Source: Nemopilema nomurai (taxonomy: Eukaryota; Cnidaria; Scyphozoa; Rhizostomeae; Rhizostomatidae). From it: a DNA stretch of 64,000 nt. Where the stretch lies: positions 1,264,059 through 1,328,058 of the forward strand of contig ML133486.1 of NCBI GenBank assembly GCA_003864495.1, written 5' to 3'. The translations under genes and the position numbers were made by a program. Shown piece by piece: positions 38,421 to 59,624 of this stretch; position 1 is the stretch's first letter, and each line of letters begins with the position of its first letter. The notes beneath the pieces are model-generated. The model ran no database searches. It saw only the letters and a program-made list of their open reading frames with translations, and had not been told where the DNA came from.

Positions 38421-39880
38421 GTGCAGGTACGAAGTAGCTGCTTAAGGTACAGGTACGAAGTAGCTGCTCAAGGTACAGGTACGAAGTAGCTGCTTAAGGT
38501 ACAGGTACAAAGTAGCTGCTTAAGGTACAGGTACTAAGTAGCTGCTTAAGGTACAGGTACTAAGTAGCTGCTTAAGGTACAGGTACTAAGTAGCTACTCT
38601 AAGTGGCTACTCTAAATCTACCCTTAAGTAGCTATATGTTTGTGCCCTTAAGTAGCTACTTTAAATCTACCTTAAGTAGCTACTTATACTACATCCTTAA
38701 GAAGCTACTTATCCTACGTCCTTAGGTAGCTATTCTAAATCTACCCTTAAGTAGCTACTTATGCAATGTCTTTTAGTAGCTACTCTAAATCTACCCTTAA
38801 GTAGCTACTTATACTATGTCTTTAAGTAGCTACTCTAAATCTACCCTTAAGTAGCTACTTATACTATGTCTTTAAGTAGCTACTAAATCTACCCTTATCC
38901 AACGTCCTTAAGTAGCTATTCTAAATCTACCCTTAAGTAGCTACTTATACTTTGTCCTTACGTAGCTACTTTAAATCTACCCTTAAGTAGCTACTTATAC
39001 TATGTCTTTAAGTAGCTATTCTAAATCTACTCTTAAGTAGCTACTTATACTATGTCCTTAAGTAGCTACTCTAAATCTACCCTTAAGTAGTACTTATTCT
39101 ATGTCTATAAGTACCTAATTTTAGTCTACCCTTAAGTAGCTACTTATCCCATGTCCTTAGTAACTAACTATCATATTTAGCCTTAAGTATCTTCTTCTCA
39201 GTAGCTGATTCTATTTGTCTTTGAGTACATACATTTTATACGTTTTTATGAAGCAATTTTAGGCTACCCTTCAGTAGCTACTTATAATCTACATTTAAGT
39301 AGCTACTTTCTATCTGCTCTTAAGTTCTTTATTTTATATGTCCTAAAGTAGAAACTTTCTGTTCATTCGTAAGTAGCTACCATGTATGTCTCTTTTAATC
39401 AGCTACTTATCATAACTACTTACCTTTAAGTAGCTACTTTCTGTCTGCTCTTAAGTAGCTACTTATAATCTGCCCTTGACTAGCTAATTCTATTTGTCCT
39501 TTTGTAAGTTCAAGTAGCCATTTTCAATCTAACCTCAAATAGCTTTTTGTGTGACCCTAAGCAGCTACTTTCAGTCCATCTTTTAATAGCTATTTCTATA
39601 TGATCCTGAAACGCTACTTTCAATCTACCCTAATCGCTACTTTCTAACTACCTTCAAGTAGGGCTTTGTCTGCCTCCTTTGGAAGTTCATCTAATTTACT
39701 CTTAAGTAGCTACTTTTTACCTACCTATAAGTAGCTATATTCTATATACCCCTAAGTAGTTGTTTTGGATACTGTTTTAAAATAGCTACTTCCTATTTAT
39801 CTTTGAGTAGCTACTTTCCATTTGTTATCAAGTATGTACTTTCTATGCATCCTTAAACTATTTAAGACACCTATTTTACT
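38421..39880 (-). repeat. Right arm of palindromic array (inverted copy)
   Basis: It begins with seven 26-bp units in opposite orientation (GTAGCTGCTTAAGGTAC), to about 38,590. Inverted 50-bp units (CTACCCTTAAGTAGCTACTT with TATACTATGTC) follow to about 39,150, and increasingly decayed AAGTAGCTACTTT units run to about 39,880. Together with the left arm it forms an imperfect palindrome around a 12-nt spacer at 38409-38420. The right arm is slightly longer because of the decayed tail. Confidence 0.93.
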
Positions 39881-40559
39881 ATGTCATTTATAAATGCTTT
39901 TGGTGGAAGCTAGATCGAATTCAAGTATTTGAAGTTTTAAATGAGTCAGAGGGAATGCAAGCGGTCGAACCCGCAAGACTAGATTGCATGTTTGTACGCT
40001 TTAAATCGAAAAATATATGATAAGATCAGACTTATGAAATGATTTTGACTCCTTAACGAAGACCCTTCTTTCTTTCTCCGTTTAATTTCGGCTTGGGTGT
40101 ACAAACTGGTTATTATATTAAAATTAAACAATGATTAAATTTGCGTAACATTGAAATATTTCAGACAATTGATAATAATGTGCTATAAATTGTAGGTACA
40201 CATTTGGTTTGGTTTTTTTACGCTTAAATGAGAGTTTGAAATGTCAGGTTTGTCACAGAACACTTTAGAATTGGACTAACGCGCTGAACACCATTGTTCT
40301 GCAATTTTCGACGAACGATTTGAAACGAGAATGGACTATCCTCGCTTTCGTGCAAAGTGATTTTGGCGCATGCTAAAGATCAGCCATCTTGTTGCGAGCA
40401 CATGCACAAGGAAAATATCAAGGCAGCTAGTCTGTTTGTATTCAAACACATGTTTTTGGATTGATCGACCAAACCACGAAAAATTAAACAGGGATTTTGA
40501 AGAAATGCACGGATCGCTTATGTAGGATCGGTCATTGGTTTTTGAATAGCAGCAATACC
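39881..40559. other. Upstream region of UTP18
   Basis: Non-repetitive DNA between the array and the UTP18 start. It presumably contains the promoter and 5' UTR of UTP18. No TATA-type or other element could be assigned with confidence. Confidence 0.4.
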
Positions 40560-43500
40560 ATGGATGCGAAAGCTGACCAGCTTTTCTTTATCGACAAAAC
40601 CCCCAACCTCTCTGAGAGTGAGACTGTAAATTTTCCTGAATCTGTTGAACAAGAGGATGGAAAAGTTGCGCGAAAGCCAAGAAGATCGAAGAAGAAATCT
40701 AAAGCTTTACTGGGTGCTGATGACGAGGAGACCGAACTTGAACGACTTGTTCTTGGTGAGAAGGCAGATAACCTCTTTCTTGGTGACGAAAAGCAGCTTG
40801 AAATTGGCGAAGCAGTTCATCATGTTGGAGAAGATGACAAGGAAAGCGTTATTGACGAAGAATCCGTGGAAACGGTTAGAAGCAGGAATATATTGTAGTC
40901 AAAATTATCAGCCTCAATTATTAGAACTGTTACAGCAGTTTCACATCATTCATGCATACCTGTCTTTCTTGCTTTTACGGATATCAAAATTGATATAGAT
41001 AGTGAAAACATGAAATTGTATATTGTTAATTTGAAAGTTTGACCTGATTTAATGAAGTTCAATTTATAAAGTTTAAAGTTTTCTCAGAACTAGAAGATTG
41101 CCTCAGAAGTATATTGTTTTGTTATAACAGTGGTGAAATGTTTAGTGAACATTTTTCACGTTTCAGTGTCATCAATTTCTTTCATGGAATCTCATTTTTA
41201 GGATTCTGTTTTGAAAATATCAAAGAAGAGAAAGCCTGCTTGGGTTGATGATGATGACAAAGAGCTCAGGTATGTATATAAACCCCTCCAAGCCATTCAT
41301 TTTTTTCGCTTACTACATTAGCCAAACATATGTTTATCAATCCAAAGTTAAGATAAGGGAGAAAAGAAGACCAATAAGGTATCAAATCAAACTTACCATT
41401 AATTACTTATTAAAAACTACCATTTGATTACAATAATATAGTACAGTTATGCCAAAAACCTGATGACATGTTATTGCAAGCAAAGTCAATTTGTTTTCCA
41501 AAATTATAGGCAAGATGATCTTACCTAAATTCATTCACATCAAATCTTATATTTGACATTAAATATAAACTTCAAGATTTTGACAATTTATGTTATGATA
41601 CTTTGTGTCATAAATGCTTTTGACATTGAATGCCCTTGCTCCCAAAATAGACAAAATAGTTTCTTTGGTAGTATGACAAATGAATTTTGTTCATGTTGTA
41701 AAAATATTAATGCTTTTGTATTTGACACAGGCAAACAGTTTGTGACAGACCTAGCTAAAGGCCATTTTATGCCTATAGCTAAAGCTATAGCATAAATCTT
41801 TGTCAAAGCTTTATGATTAATGCTATGAGTCCTACTGTAAGATTATCACGTTATTGTGAAGTTCAAATCTTTTGAGAGGCACCTATAGTCTTTAACTGGT
41901 TTTAGTTCTCATAGAGATATTGTGCAAGGTTTTATCTTAGGCCTATTAGGACTCTTTTGTATTAAATATGGAGAACCAAACATTTTGCTTTGATAGCATT
42001 GTTGCCTTCTCCCTTCTGTGAGATTCTTTAAAGTATGGTTTTTATTTTTTTGATAGCTATAATAGCTATAATAATTTGAATCTTTGCAACTAAATTTTGA
42101 TTACAGCATTGACATCAAGCATGAAAAAAGATTAAGAAAGTTGAGAAAATCAAAAAGGGATTTTAACATTGATGGTGAGGAATATGAAAAAAGGCTTAGG
42201 TCACAGTAAGTAATCTTAAACAATTCGCTATATATTTTATATCAATTGTATTATATAACTTGTTTTGTTATATTTGAATCTTCTGTATGACTTTGTGTGT
42301 GTTATATTTCTATGCACATAGAATGCTTTAATCAACTTTAGAAACAGTGATCCTGCAATTTGTATCCCAGGCCTTCCTGGGAATAAATTAGCACACGTGT
42401 GGCATTTCACACTCCTAGATTGTGGTAGGAGTGCGATGGAGTGCTATTGGTACTTTTTCTTATTACTACAGATTTTCTGTTGCATACTATATAGAGCCAT
42501 AAAAAATTGAATGTTTCTTATTGATTTTCATTTACCGGTGGTTTTTTAAAATTTTGAGCATTCTACCGTTTAGTTTTTTGTAAAGCGGTTTCTCATAATA
42601 AGAGGAGAAAATGTAACAAAGTTTTGATTGTTCTTACAACACACAATCAACCATTAAAAATAGTGTTTTAAAAACATGTGCGTGTCAATGCCGATCTGTG
42701 ATAAAAACGTGGCGGAGCATCGGATTGGAAATTGCTTCAAAGTAGTCAATTAAAAATGTTTTCTGTTGTATTTTCAAAAAATTAGAATGAACAGGAACTT
42801 GCTGCACTTCTGCGCACTTCATGTTTACAATGCTGAAATTTTGAACTTCCAAAACGTTGTGTAAAACTAGTCCCCATGTTATGGTCGTTTGGTCCGTGTT
42901 TTATTGTAAGCAATAATTGTCACAACGGTCCTCCAAAATGACGTGCTGGCACCGCATAATGTTTAACTCGAACAAAGTAAACATCAAAGCGTTACTGCCA
43001 CCTTGTTAGTTCCCTGTGCTAATCAACATTTGCTTGCCACACCTCTGCCAACGATTCTGAGCCAATTTTTTTTAGCTCAATGCCTGCAGCCTTTCTATGG
43101 TTGCAGGTAAATGGAAACCAGGTTTAAAAAACAAATGAATAATTACAAAACAGGCGTGCGATTAAACACACTTCTCAGTGTGGGGAGGCGTGTACCAAGG
43201 TGTGCGAGTGCGATCGCACGCCTTTCCCGGGAAGGCCTGTATCCTAATGTGTTCTTTTTATTCCCCTAAACTATTTCATGTCTCAAATGTGCGTTTCTGG
43301 CTTATAGATATTTTATAAAAATATATATATATATGCAGCTCTGCATTTGCTTCACCAAGCATGATAGACTTGATAATATAATCTTCTTTTTTCTATTAAA
43401 AGATATGAAAAATTGGTTGGCTCTCCAGAATGGGCAAAAGCTAGAGAGGAAAATGTTGATAGTGATGATGAAGGTTAGTAACATTATTGACTTATTTTTT

Positions 43501-46500
43501 TATCTGTTATCCTATACTATGAAAATTTTTGTTGCACCTCACATATCTGCTCATCTGCAACCAAATTTCTAAAGCCATTACCAACATTGCTTCTTGTACT
43601 TCTGCTTGACAGCACCTTGATAAACATTTTTGAGTCGTCCAGTTGCAGAGATTATTCTGAAATTGAATGGAAATCAGTTATTCTATTTCACTTTAGAATA
43701 TTGTGAAACATTACTTTCTAAGTCACATGCACATTTACTTTTCAGATGATTTTTTTAAAAGCACAAGGACCCACCTAGGAAGGTCACAAAGCCTACCACA
43801 AACAACAATATCAGTAAAAAAGATTAGAGATGTAAACTTTTCCAAGCACAGTAGTGCCCTCAATCAAATTTAGAATTTCACCCCTCCACAAAAGTTGTGC
43901 TTACTGCAGGCTTAAACAAGACACTCAGCTTGTTCCAGGTAAATTTCTTTCCTTTTGTTTACCTATACAATCTACTATGCTGAAATTTCAAATTCAAATG
44001 AAGGTTGTATTTTTTTAATTTTCTGAAGTTAGTCCATTTCTGATGTACCACACCTAGCACATTGCTTGAGTGGTTGATTTTTACATTTTGGTGTGAAATA
44101 TTCTTACTCTGTTTGAGAAAATTTTTTTTGGCAGATTGATTGTGAAAGAAACCCATGCATCCAAAGTGTTTTTGTGGACTCCTTCCCCATCTACACAGCG
44201 CATTTCACTCCAGATGGACAAAAGATAATAATGTCGTCGAAGAGAAAAAATTTTTATGTGTTTGATTTAGTCACTGCTGAAGTAAAGAAAATACTTGAAA
44301 TAAAAGGTAGTTTGGTTGCTTTATTATAATTTTCCCAAAGAATTGCCAGCCTAAATCTCTCTGCGAGCCATTTTAATTGTGTGGCTCAATTGCTGTTTGA
44401 TGTTGTCAGGTAGATTTGTAAATATTGGCAATAAAACTAAGCCCAAGTGAAGTTACTCATTAAATTCTAAAAACTCAGACGACCAAAATTTATCAATTTT
44501 GCAAATTATTTATCTCTCTAACTACTTCTAGCCAAATTTTTGCCCACATTTTGAATGTATTTTTGATGTTTAATCTTTTATCAAGAAACACCTTAAATAT
44601 TATTTAAGACAAAATGTATACTCATTATATCTGTTTGCTCTTTCAAACTTTCAGGGACTACAGATAAATATTTAGACAAGTTTGTTGTGTCTCCCGACAG
44701 TTCCTGTATGGCGTTTTTGGCTAGCAGTGGATATATACACCTGGTTTCATTGAAGGTCTGACAGAGTTGTGTGTATTTGTTGTTAATGACCTGTATTTAC
44801 TTTGTATTCGTTTGTCGATATAAACTTGTGAATGATAATGCAAGACAAGCTTCTTGGGATTATTGTTTTGTTGCAACTGGATCAGTTTTTTGCCATGCTT
44901 ATATTGAAAGCTCCTTCTCAGTATAAAAATTCTTTCCGTTCATTCTAGTCATGTTTGCTTTTCATATCATGCTACTTTTGCTCTCATATTTCTAACTAAG
45001 CTTGGACATTTTTTATGTTCTAGACCCTCCAACTTATACGCTCCTTAAAAATGAACGGAACCGTACTGTGTGCCGCTTTTTCGTCAGACGGCTCAATCTT
45101 GTACACTTTTGGAGGTTTGTACCCAATTATCCACATACAACTTTTCAAATTGCATTAATGTACAACGCCATGCAACGTATTTTCAATTTGTGATGCAATT
45201 TAGATCGTTAGTGTTTTCTTCTCTCCATTCCAATTGACAAGCAAGACAATGCAGACACATGACTGTAACCTGGCTATGTTTAAGAGCACTGATTGCGCGA
45301 GTAAGGCCGAAGAATCACGAGTATTGAACTCGCTGCTCATCAACCTCAGATTCTCTCTGGTCTTTCACCAATGTCTCTATCTAAATCAAGCTTCGCACAA
45401 CTATTTGCAGGAGATGGGGAGGTTTACGTTTGGGACATGAAAACAAAAAGGTGCAAACATCGTTTTCGCGACGAGGGATGTCTCACAGGAACATGCATTG
45501 ACACGTCAAAAGATGGGGGATACATTGCTTGCGGGTAACTGTCTTTTTCGTTTCTTCTTTCTTCTCTTTTGTAACGGAAAAGCACATAGAGTGTTCCTCA
45601 AAGCTAAAACGTGCCTTTCGTGGGAGGGTAAGGCACTCATAAGTAAGCATTAGTATACATTGTCATCATCGTTATCAAGTCATCAAGTTTTCCAATTTTG
45701 AGCTTTGAAAACAAAGTGAGCGTCTGTTTACCCTTTTGACAATTCTTCAGTGGCATTTCTAGGCCCACCATTTGAAAGCTTGATTTGTTTTCTAATTGCA
45801 AATCGACAGGTCAAACAGCGGGGTTGTCAACATCTACAATGACGAGTGTCTCTCAAGTCGAAACCCAAAGCCAATAAAGACAGTAATGAACCTGACCACC
45901 TCAATTGACATCGTGAAGTTTAATCCAACAAGGTACGTTATGTATTAATTAATATGCAGTTAATAATCTACGAGAAGACTGCGAAACGTTGTCTTTGAGT
46001 GAGCATTAAAAGGGTTTCGTGTCCGCGAATGGCTCTGACCCTCAAAAAGAGAAGGATTGTGTGTAAACTTTGTAGCTACTTGCATTCCCCAAAACAGAAA
46101 TTTTTGTCAAAATTCAGCTAGGTGTATGCCCAAGTGATCAATTTACATTTTTCCATATAGCGAAATTCTTGCCATCTCTTCAAGAGCAGTGAAGGACTCC
46201 TTGAAACTGGTATGTTTTCTGTTTGAAATTTTTGCTGAGCAATCAACAATTAGGCGTGTCTCGTTTAGTATCCTTATCTAAGTGCACCTCATTGAACCTT
46301 CCCACGAAGATGCGGAACGTGGCATGACTTCTCAACATGCCAAACATTTCGCAGATTCGCAGATTCTTCATGTCCAGCGTATTCATCCAACATCAAATTG
46401 AAGTTTTGTCAATTGTTATAATCGTACATTGATTTTGCAGCTTCATGTACCATCATTGACCGTTTTCGCAAATTGGCCAGCTAGAAAAAGCTCCTTTGGT

Positions 46501-47253
46501 TACATACAGTCTTTGACGTTTTCAACATTGAGCGGCTACTTGGCTATTGGCAATGATGCTGGAAATGCCCTTCTTTACAGGTATTTAGCTAGTTTTATAT
46601 GCGATTATTATGCGATTATATGAAGAACGTACGTGGTATCTCGCGCTTTTTTGGTGATTACTGACGTCTGCCATGTTAATATCCTTCAATATAAAATGTA
46701 TCGAAAACTGATCGATGCATGCTTAAAGAGCATGCCTTAATTAAGTAATTCTACCCGATTCATGCACCTTCCGCCAAACTCACTCTCAACAGTCCCATCG
46801 TCACCTCTCCTCGATTCACAAGCTTTGCTTTTGATCGCTCAATGGTATTTGAGAATCTATCGAAATTGCTACTTAAATATATTTATGATTGCCCATCAAA
46901 GTGAAAGTGGAGCATTGGAAAGAAAATGCGTCAACATGAATATATGTGTAGCATTGTATACCATTATTTCTATTCATTTTGGCAACTGCATTGACAGTTC
47001 CGTGTTTTAAACATTATCTGCTTTTGTTTCTTTGCATTTGATTTCAATGCACATCACCCTCCTGAAATTGTTATTTCCTAGAATTTGATAGAGCAAAGTA
47101 TTCTCTCTTCCACCACAAGTGTATCCATTATACCGAGAAGCAAATGATATATTTCCAACTCAAACTTAGGCTTTGATGCCGAACCCAAGATTTCGAGAAG
47201 GACTGGTTTTTACTTTTTGTCTTTGCAGGCTACTCCACTATCCTAATGGGTAA
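40560..47253 (+). CDS. UTP18: UTP18, U3 snoRNA-associated WD40 protein (13 exons, one frameshift)
   Basis: WD-repeat subunit of the UTP-B module of the nucleolar small-subunit processome, needed for 18S pre-rRNA processing. Exons: 40560-40874, 41202-41269, 42107-42205, 43403-43473, 43746-43938, 44135-44306, 44655-44755, 45024-45114, 45411-45534, 45810-45932, 46161-46209, 46441-46580, 47229-47253. All junctions are GT-AG and in phase. The N-terminus is acidic and basic (KPRRSKKKSK, then ETELERLVLG). Exon 4 carries the family motif YEKLVGSPEWA. The propeller runs from about residue 225 to the end, with FHPSTKVVLTAG, IQSVFVDSFPIY, GDGEVYVWDMKTKRC, the NPKPIK segment and a terminal GNALLYRLLHY, all matching human UTP18 in order. 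Length would be about 523 residues against 556 in human. Exon 5 contains a one-base frame break near 43,866; read literally, the protein stops at TAG 43871-43873 after about 226 residues. The exon 1 donor (ACG|GTTAGA) is the least certain junction. Confidence 0.9.
42368..43239. mobile_element. Non-autonomous DNA transposon-like element, 872 bp, in UTP18 intron 3
   Basis: Terminal inverted repeats of 16 bp: CAGGCCTTCCTGGGAA at 42368-42383, and its inverse TTCCCGGGAAGGCCTG at 43224-43239, matching at 15 of 16 positions. A 5-bp direct repeat TATCC flanks both ends (42363-42367 and 43240-43244), consistent with a target-site duplication. No transposase frame lies inside, so it would be mobilised in trans. 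Both subterminal regions are rich in GTGCGAT/GTGTG-type motifs. Superfamily unassigned: the CAGG ends recall hAT, but hAT normally duplicates 8 bp. Confidence 0.75.
43746..43938 (+). other. UTP18: UTP18 exon 5 with a one-base frame break
   Basis: The first part reads DDFFKSTRTHLGRSQSLPQ... in the frame set by exon 4, up to ...SSALNQ, followed by I and TAG. The second part, in the frame shifted by one base, reads LEFHPSTKVVLTAGLNKTLS and joins exon 6 in phase 0. The switch lies at the AAATTT run at 43866-43871. One extra A there would restore a single frame (CAA AAT TTA GAA). No intron of usable length with GT-AG ends fixes it. Confidence 0.85.
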
Positions 47254-49499
47254 TTTGCTGAAATATTTTGGCTTTGACGAACTGGTAAAGGAAAAGAAAT
47301 TGAAGCAGGACTGTTATGGCAAAGTCAAACTTTCTCGTTGTTTACGGTAAACCCGAAACATTTGGTTGTTGTTGCCGGAACTGTAAACTTTTAGATTCTA
47401 TGTGAGCGTCAGCAATCTTTCCTCATTGATTAGCTGTCAGTGATTTCTACCCATTGTTTGCCTGCTAATGAAATGAATACGTTTTACCAGCCTTTGTATC
47501 AGGCTTTAGTTGAAAGAATGTTGGTACCGATATAAAATGGTGAATAATCTTTTGTTAATATTTACTTTTATACCAAGAGAATTGTTCAGTATGTGAAAAT
47601 TTTCAATATGTGATGTTCCAATTTCAACCGATAAATCTATCCGTAAGCAAAATTTAAACCAATGTCACAACTAGGGCGTTCTGTGCATCGGCTATAACCT
47701 GACAAAACAGCCACTGCCCTGAGTGTATTTTGTAGTTTCTGCGTTTCTTTCATTATAGTCCAAAGTCGCATTACAGAGGCTTATCTTTATTTACTTGTTT
47801 ATGGCAAAGACTCTCTTAATGATAATGCTTTTGTTTATATCCAGTTTGGGAAATTTTATACTTTGCTTTAATTGTCAAAGTGGTTGTTTTAGAAGTAAAA
47901 CAGCTCATACGACCTTGCCGCAAGCTGGGAATGAAGTTTAAACATTCTTGACGAAGCCCATGTAACTGTAGGGCATGAATAAGTGCTTCATGAACATTTT
48001 TGGTGTCCATTTGGAATCACTTTGAATAGTACCCAATAAATGTTTGATGTTGGGCGTTTACTGGTTGCCAGAAATTCACAATATGCCAGCACCAGTAAAA
48101 GTGCCAGAACGGTTGGTTTTCCTCAGGAGACATCGGCCTACCTATTCAATGTCGATACATATTTCGGGATTGTTCAGGTTTTACGCTGATAGTGCCTTTA
48201 TAATTCCCATAATTTAGAGGGTGCGATTTGTAAGAGTGATCTCCATAAGACTATACCCAAGGCAAGGAGCAGTCGCCCCCAGACCTGGCCAGTAAACTTA
48301 GAGATGTCATTTGATGGGCTCGAAAAGGAATATTTTCTTTCTCGGAGAAATTTCAGATCCACCTTTATGCAAACTCGGGTACTTTTAAAATTTTAGAAGC
48401 CATAAACCCTTCTAATTGGCATTCTGATGCACCATCTCCATTTACCGACTTTAAACTTTTTTCGAGGGTACTTTAAGCATTTCGACAGCAGGTGATATTT
48501 CTGCCAAATCCGGAAATTCGTTATCAATGTTAGGAAAGACAAAAGTTTGGTGGCAGTCAAAAAGAACAAGAGACCAATGAAACCAAAACGACTTTGGATT
48601 ATATGATAGCAAAACTGTTTTTGTTTTGTAAATGTTTTCTGGATCAGCAGCATGATCGAAAGAACAGACACTGTTGCTTTATTGTGAAAGAGGTACTTTA
48701 AGTTTCCCTTCATTCCCAAAAAACTTGTGAAATATGTATTGTGATTTCCTTTTTGCTTATACCTCTGTTTTAATCAATTGGGGAAGATATGTTAAAGTAA
48801 GAAAGCTCTTTTTTATGAAACAATTTTCTAGTGAACGGACAAACCAAGTGTATCGTAACTAATGAAAAAATTATCAAATTGAAAAGTGTGGAAAGTTGCG
48901 TGTTTTGCACAGTTCATCGCATTATACGTACTAGCAGCGGAGGAGTGGCAAAGCGAAACTAGGAAATTTCTTAATGGGGAAACAGGGAAGCGTGAGCAGG
49001 ACATTACAACTCATGTCATTTGACAATTTAACGAGTAAAAAGCATTAGTAGTTGTTTACGAAGAGAAGCTCACGTCGGTTTTCGCGGCGGGGCAAGGTAG
49101 CTAGAAGTGAACCGACAGACAAGATTCGTTAACGCCGCTCCTCCTTCGCATATGACAGAAGAGTCTCTGCTGGTGGATGCTGGAAGTGTAGCCTGCTTTC
49201 ATGAAACAGTTTGCAAGCTGCAAGTCGTCTATTTAAAAGCAAAAAGGAAAGCATTCGACGATACTCTCCCTGAGTAATCTGAATAGATGCAGCTCAGGTT
49301 ATAAAGTTTATAGCCCACGTTCATGGTAAAGGGTTAGGCCATCGCCTCTCTTCCGCTCAAGGAAGGAAATGAAGTGACCTGAGTTTCGGAAGAATTATTA
49401 GTCATATGAAGCCATTCAGCCCTGGATGATGAACGTGACTTGGTTTAATTTTTTGTAAAAAGGAGGTGCTGATTATTCAATTTTGGTTTATTTTCGGTG
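47254..49499. other. Intergenic region UTP18 to Tec kinase
   Basis: 3' UTR of UTP18, intergenic DNA and the presumed 5' region of the kinase gene. An AATAAA at 48035-48040 is a possible, rather distant, polyadenylation signal. Short minus-strand frames (47816-48010, 48393-48719) have no recognisable product. The stretch 48,900-49,400 is slightly richer in GC and may contain the kinase promoter and 5' UTR. Confidence 0.45.
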
Positions 49500-59557
<10,058 letters not shown>

Positions 59558-59618
59558 TTCGCAAATGCAGATAGACCGTTAGCTATTTCATAGCCAACAA
59601 TCTTAGCCAATGTAATGC

Positions 59619-59624
59619 AATAAA
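59619..59624 (+). terminator. Polyadenylation signal AATAAA of the Tec kinase gene
   Basis: A canonical AATAAA 62 bases downstream of the stop codon TAA (59555-59557), the first after the stop, in AT-rich sequence. It would give a short 3' UTR of roughly 80-90 nt. Confidence 0.6.

Noticed and set aside
39960..40000. tRNA-like GGTCGAACCCGCA
   Set aside because: No cloverleaf could be built around it.
43800..43873. A small intron in UTP18 exon 5 ending at TTTAG (43873)
   Set aside because: The only donor nearby (GAT|GTAAAC) would give a 42-bp intron and leaves the wrong phase; other introns here are hundreds of bases.
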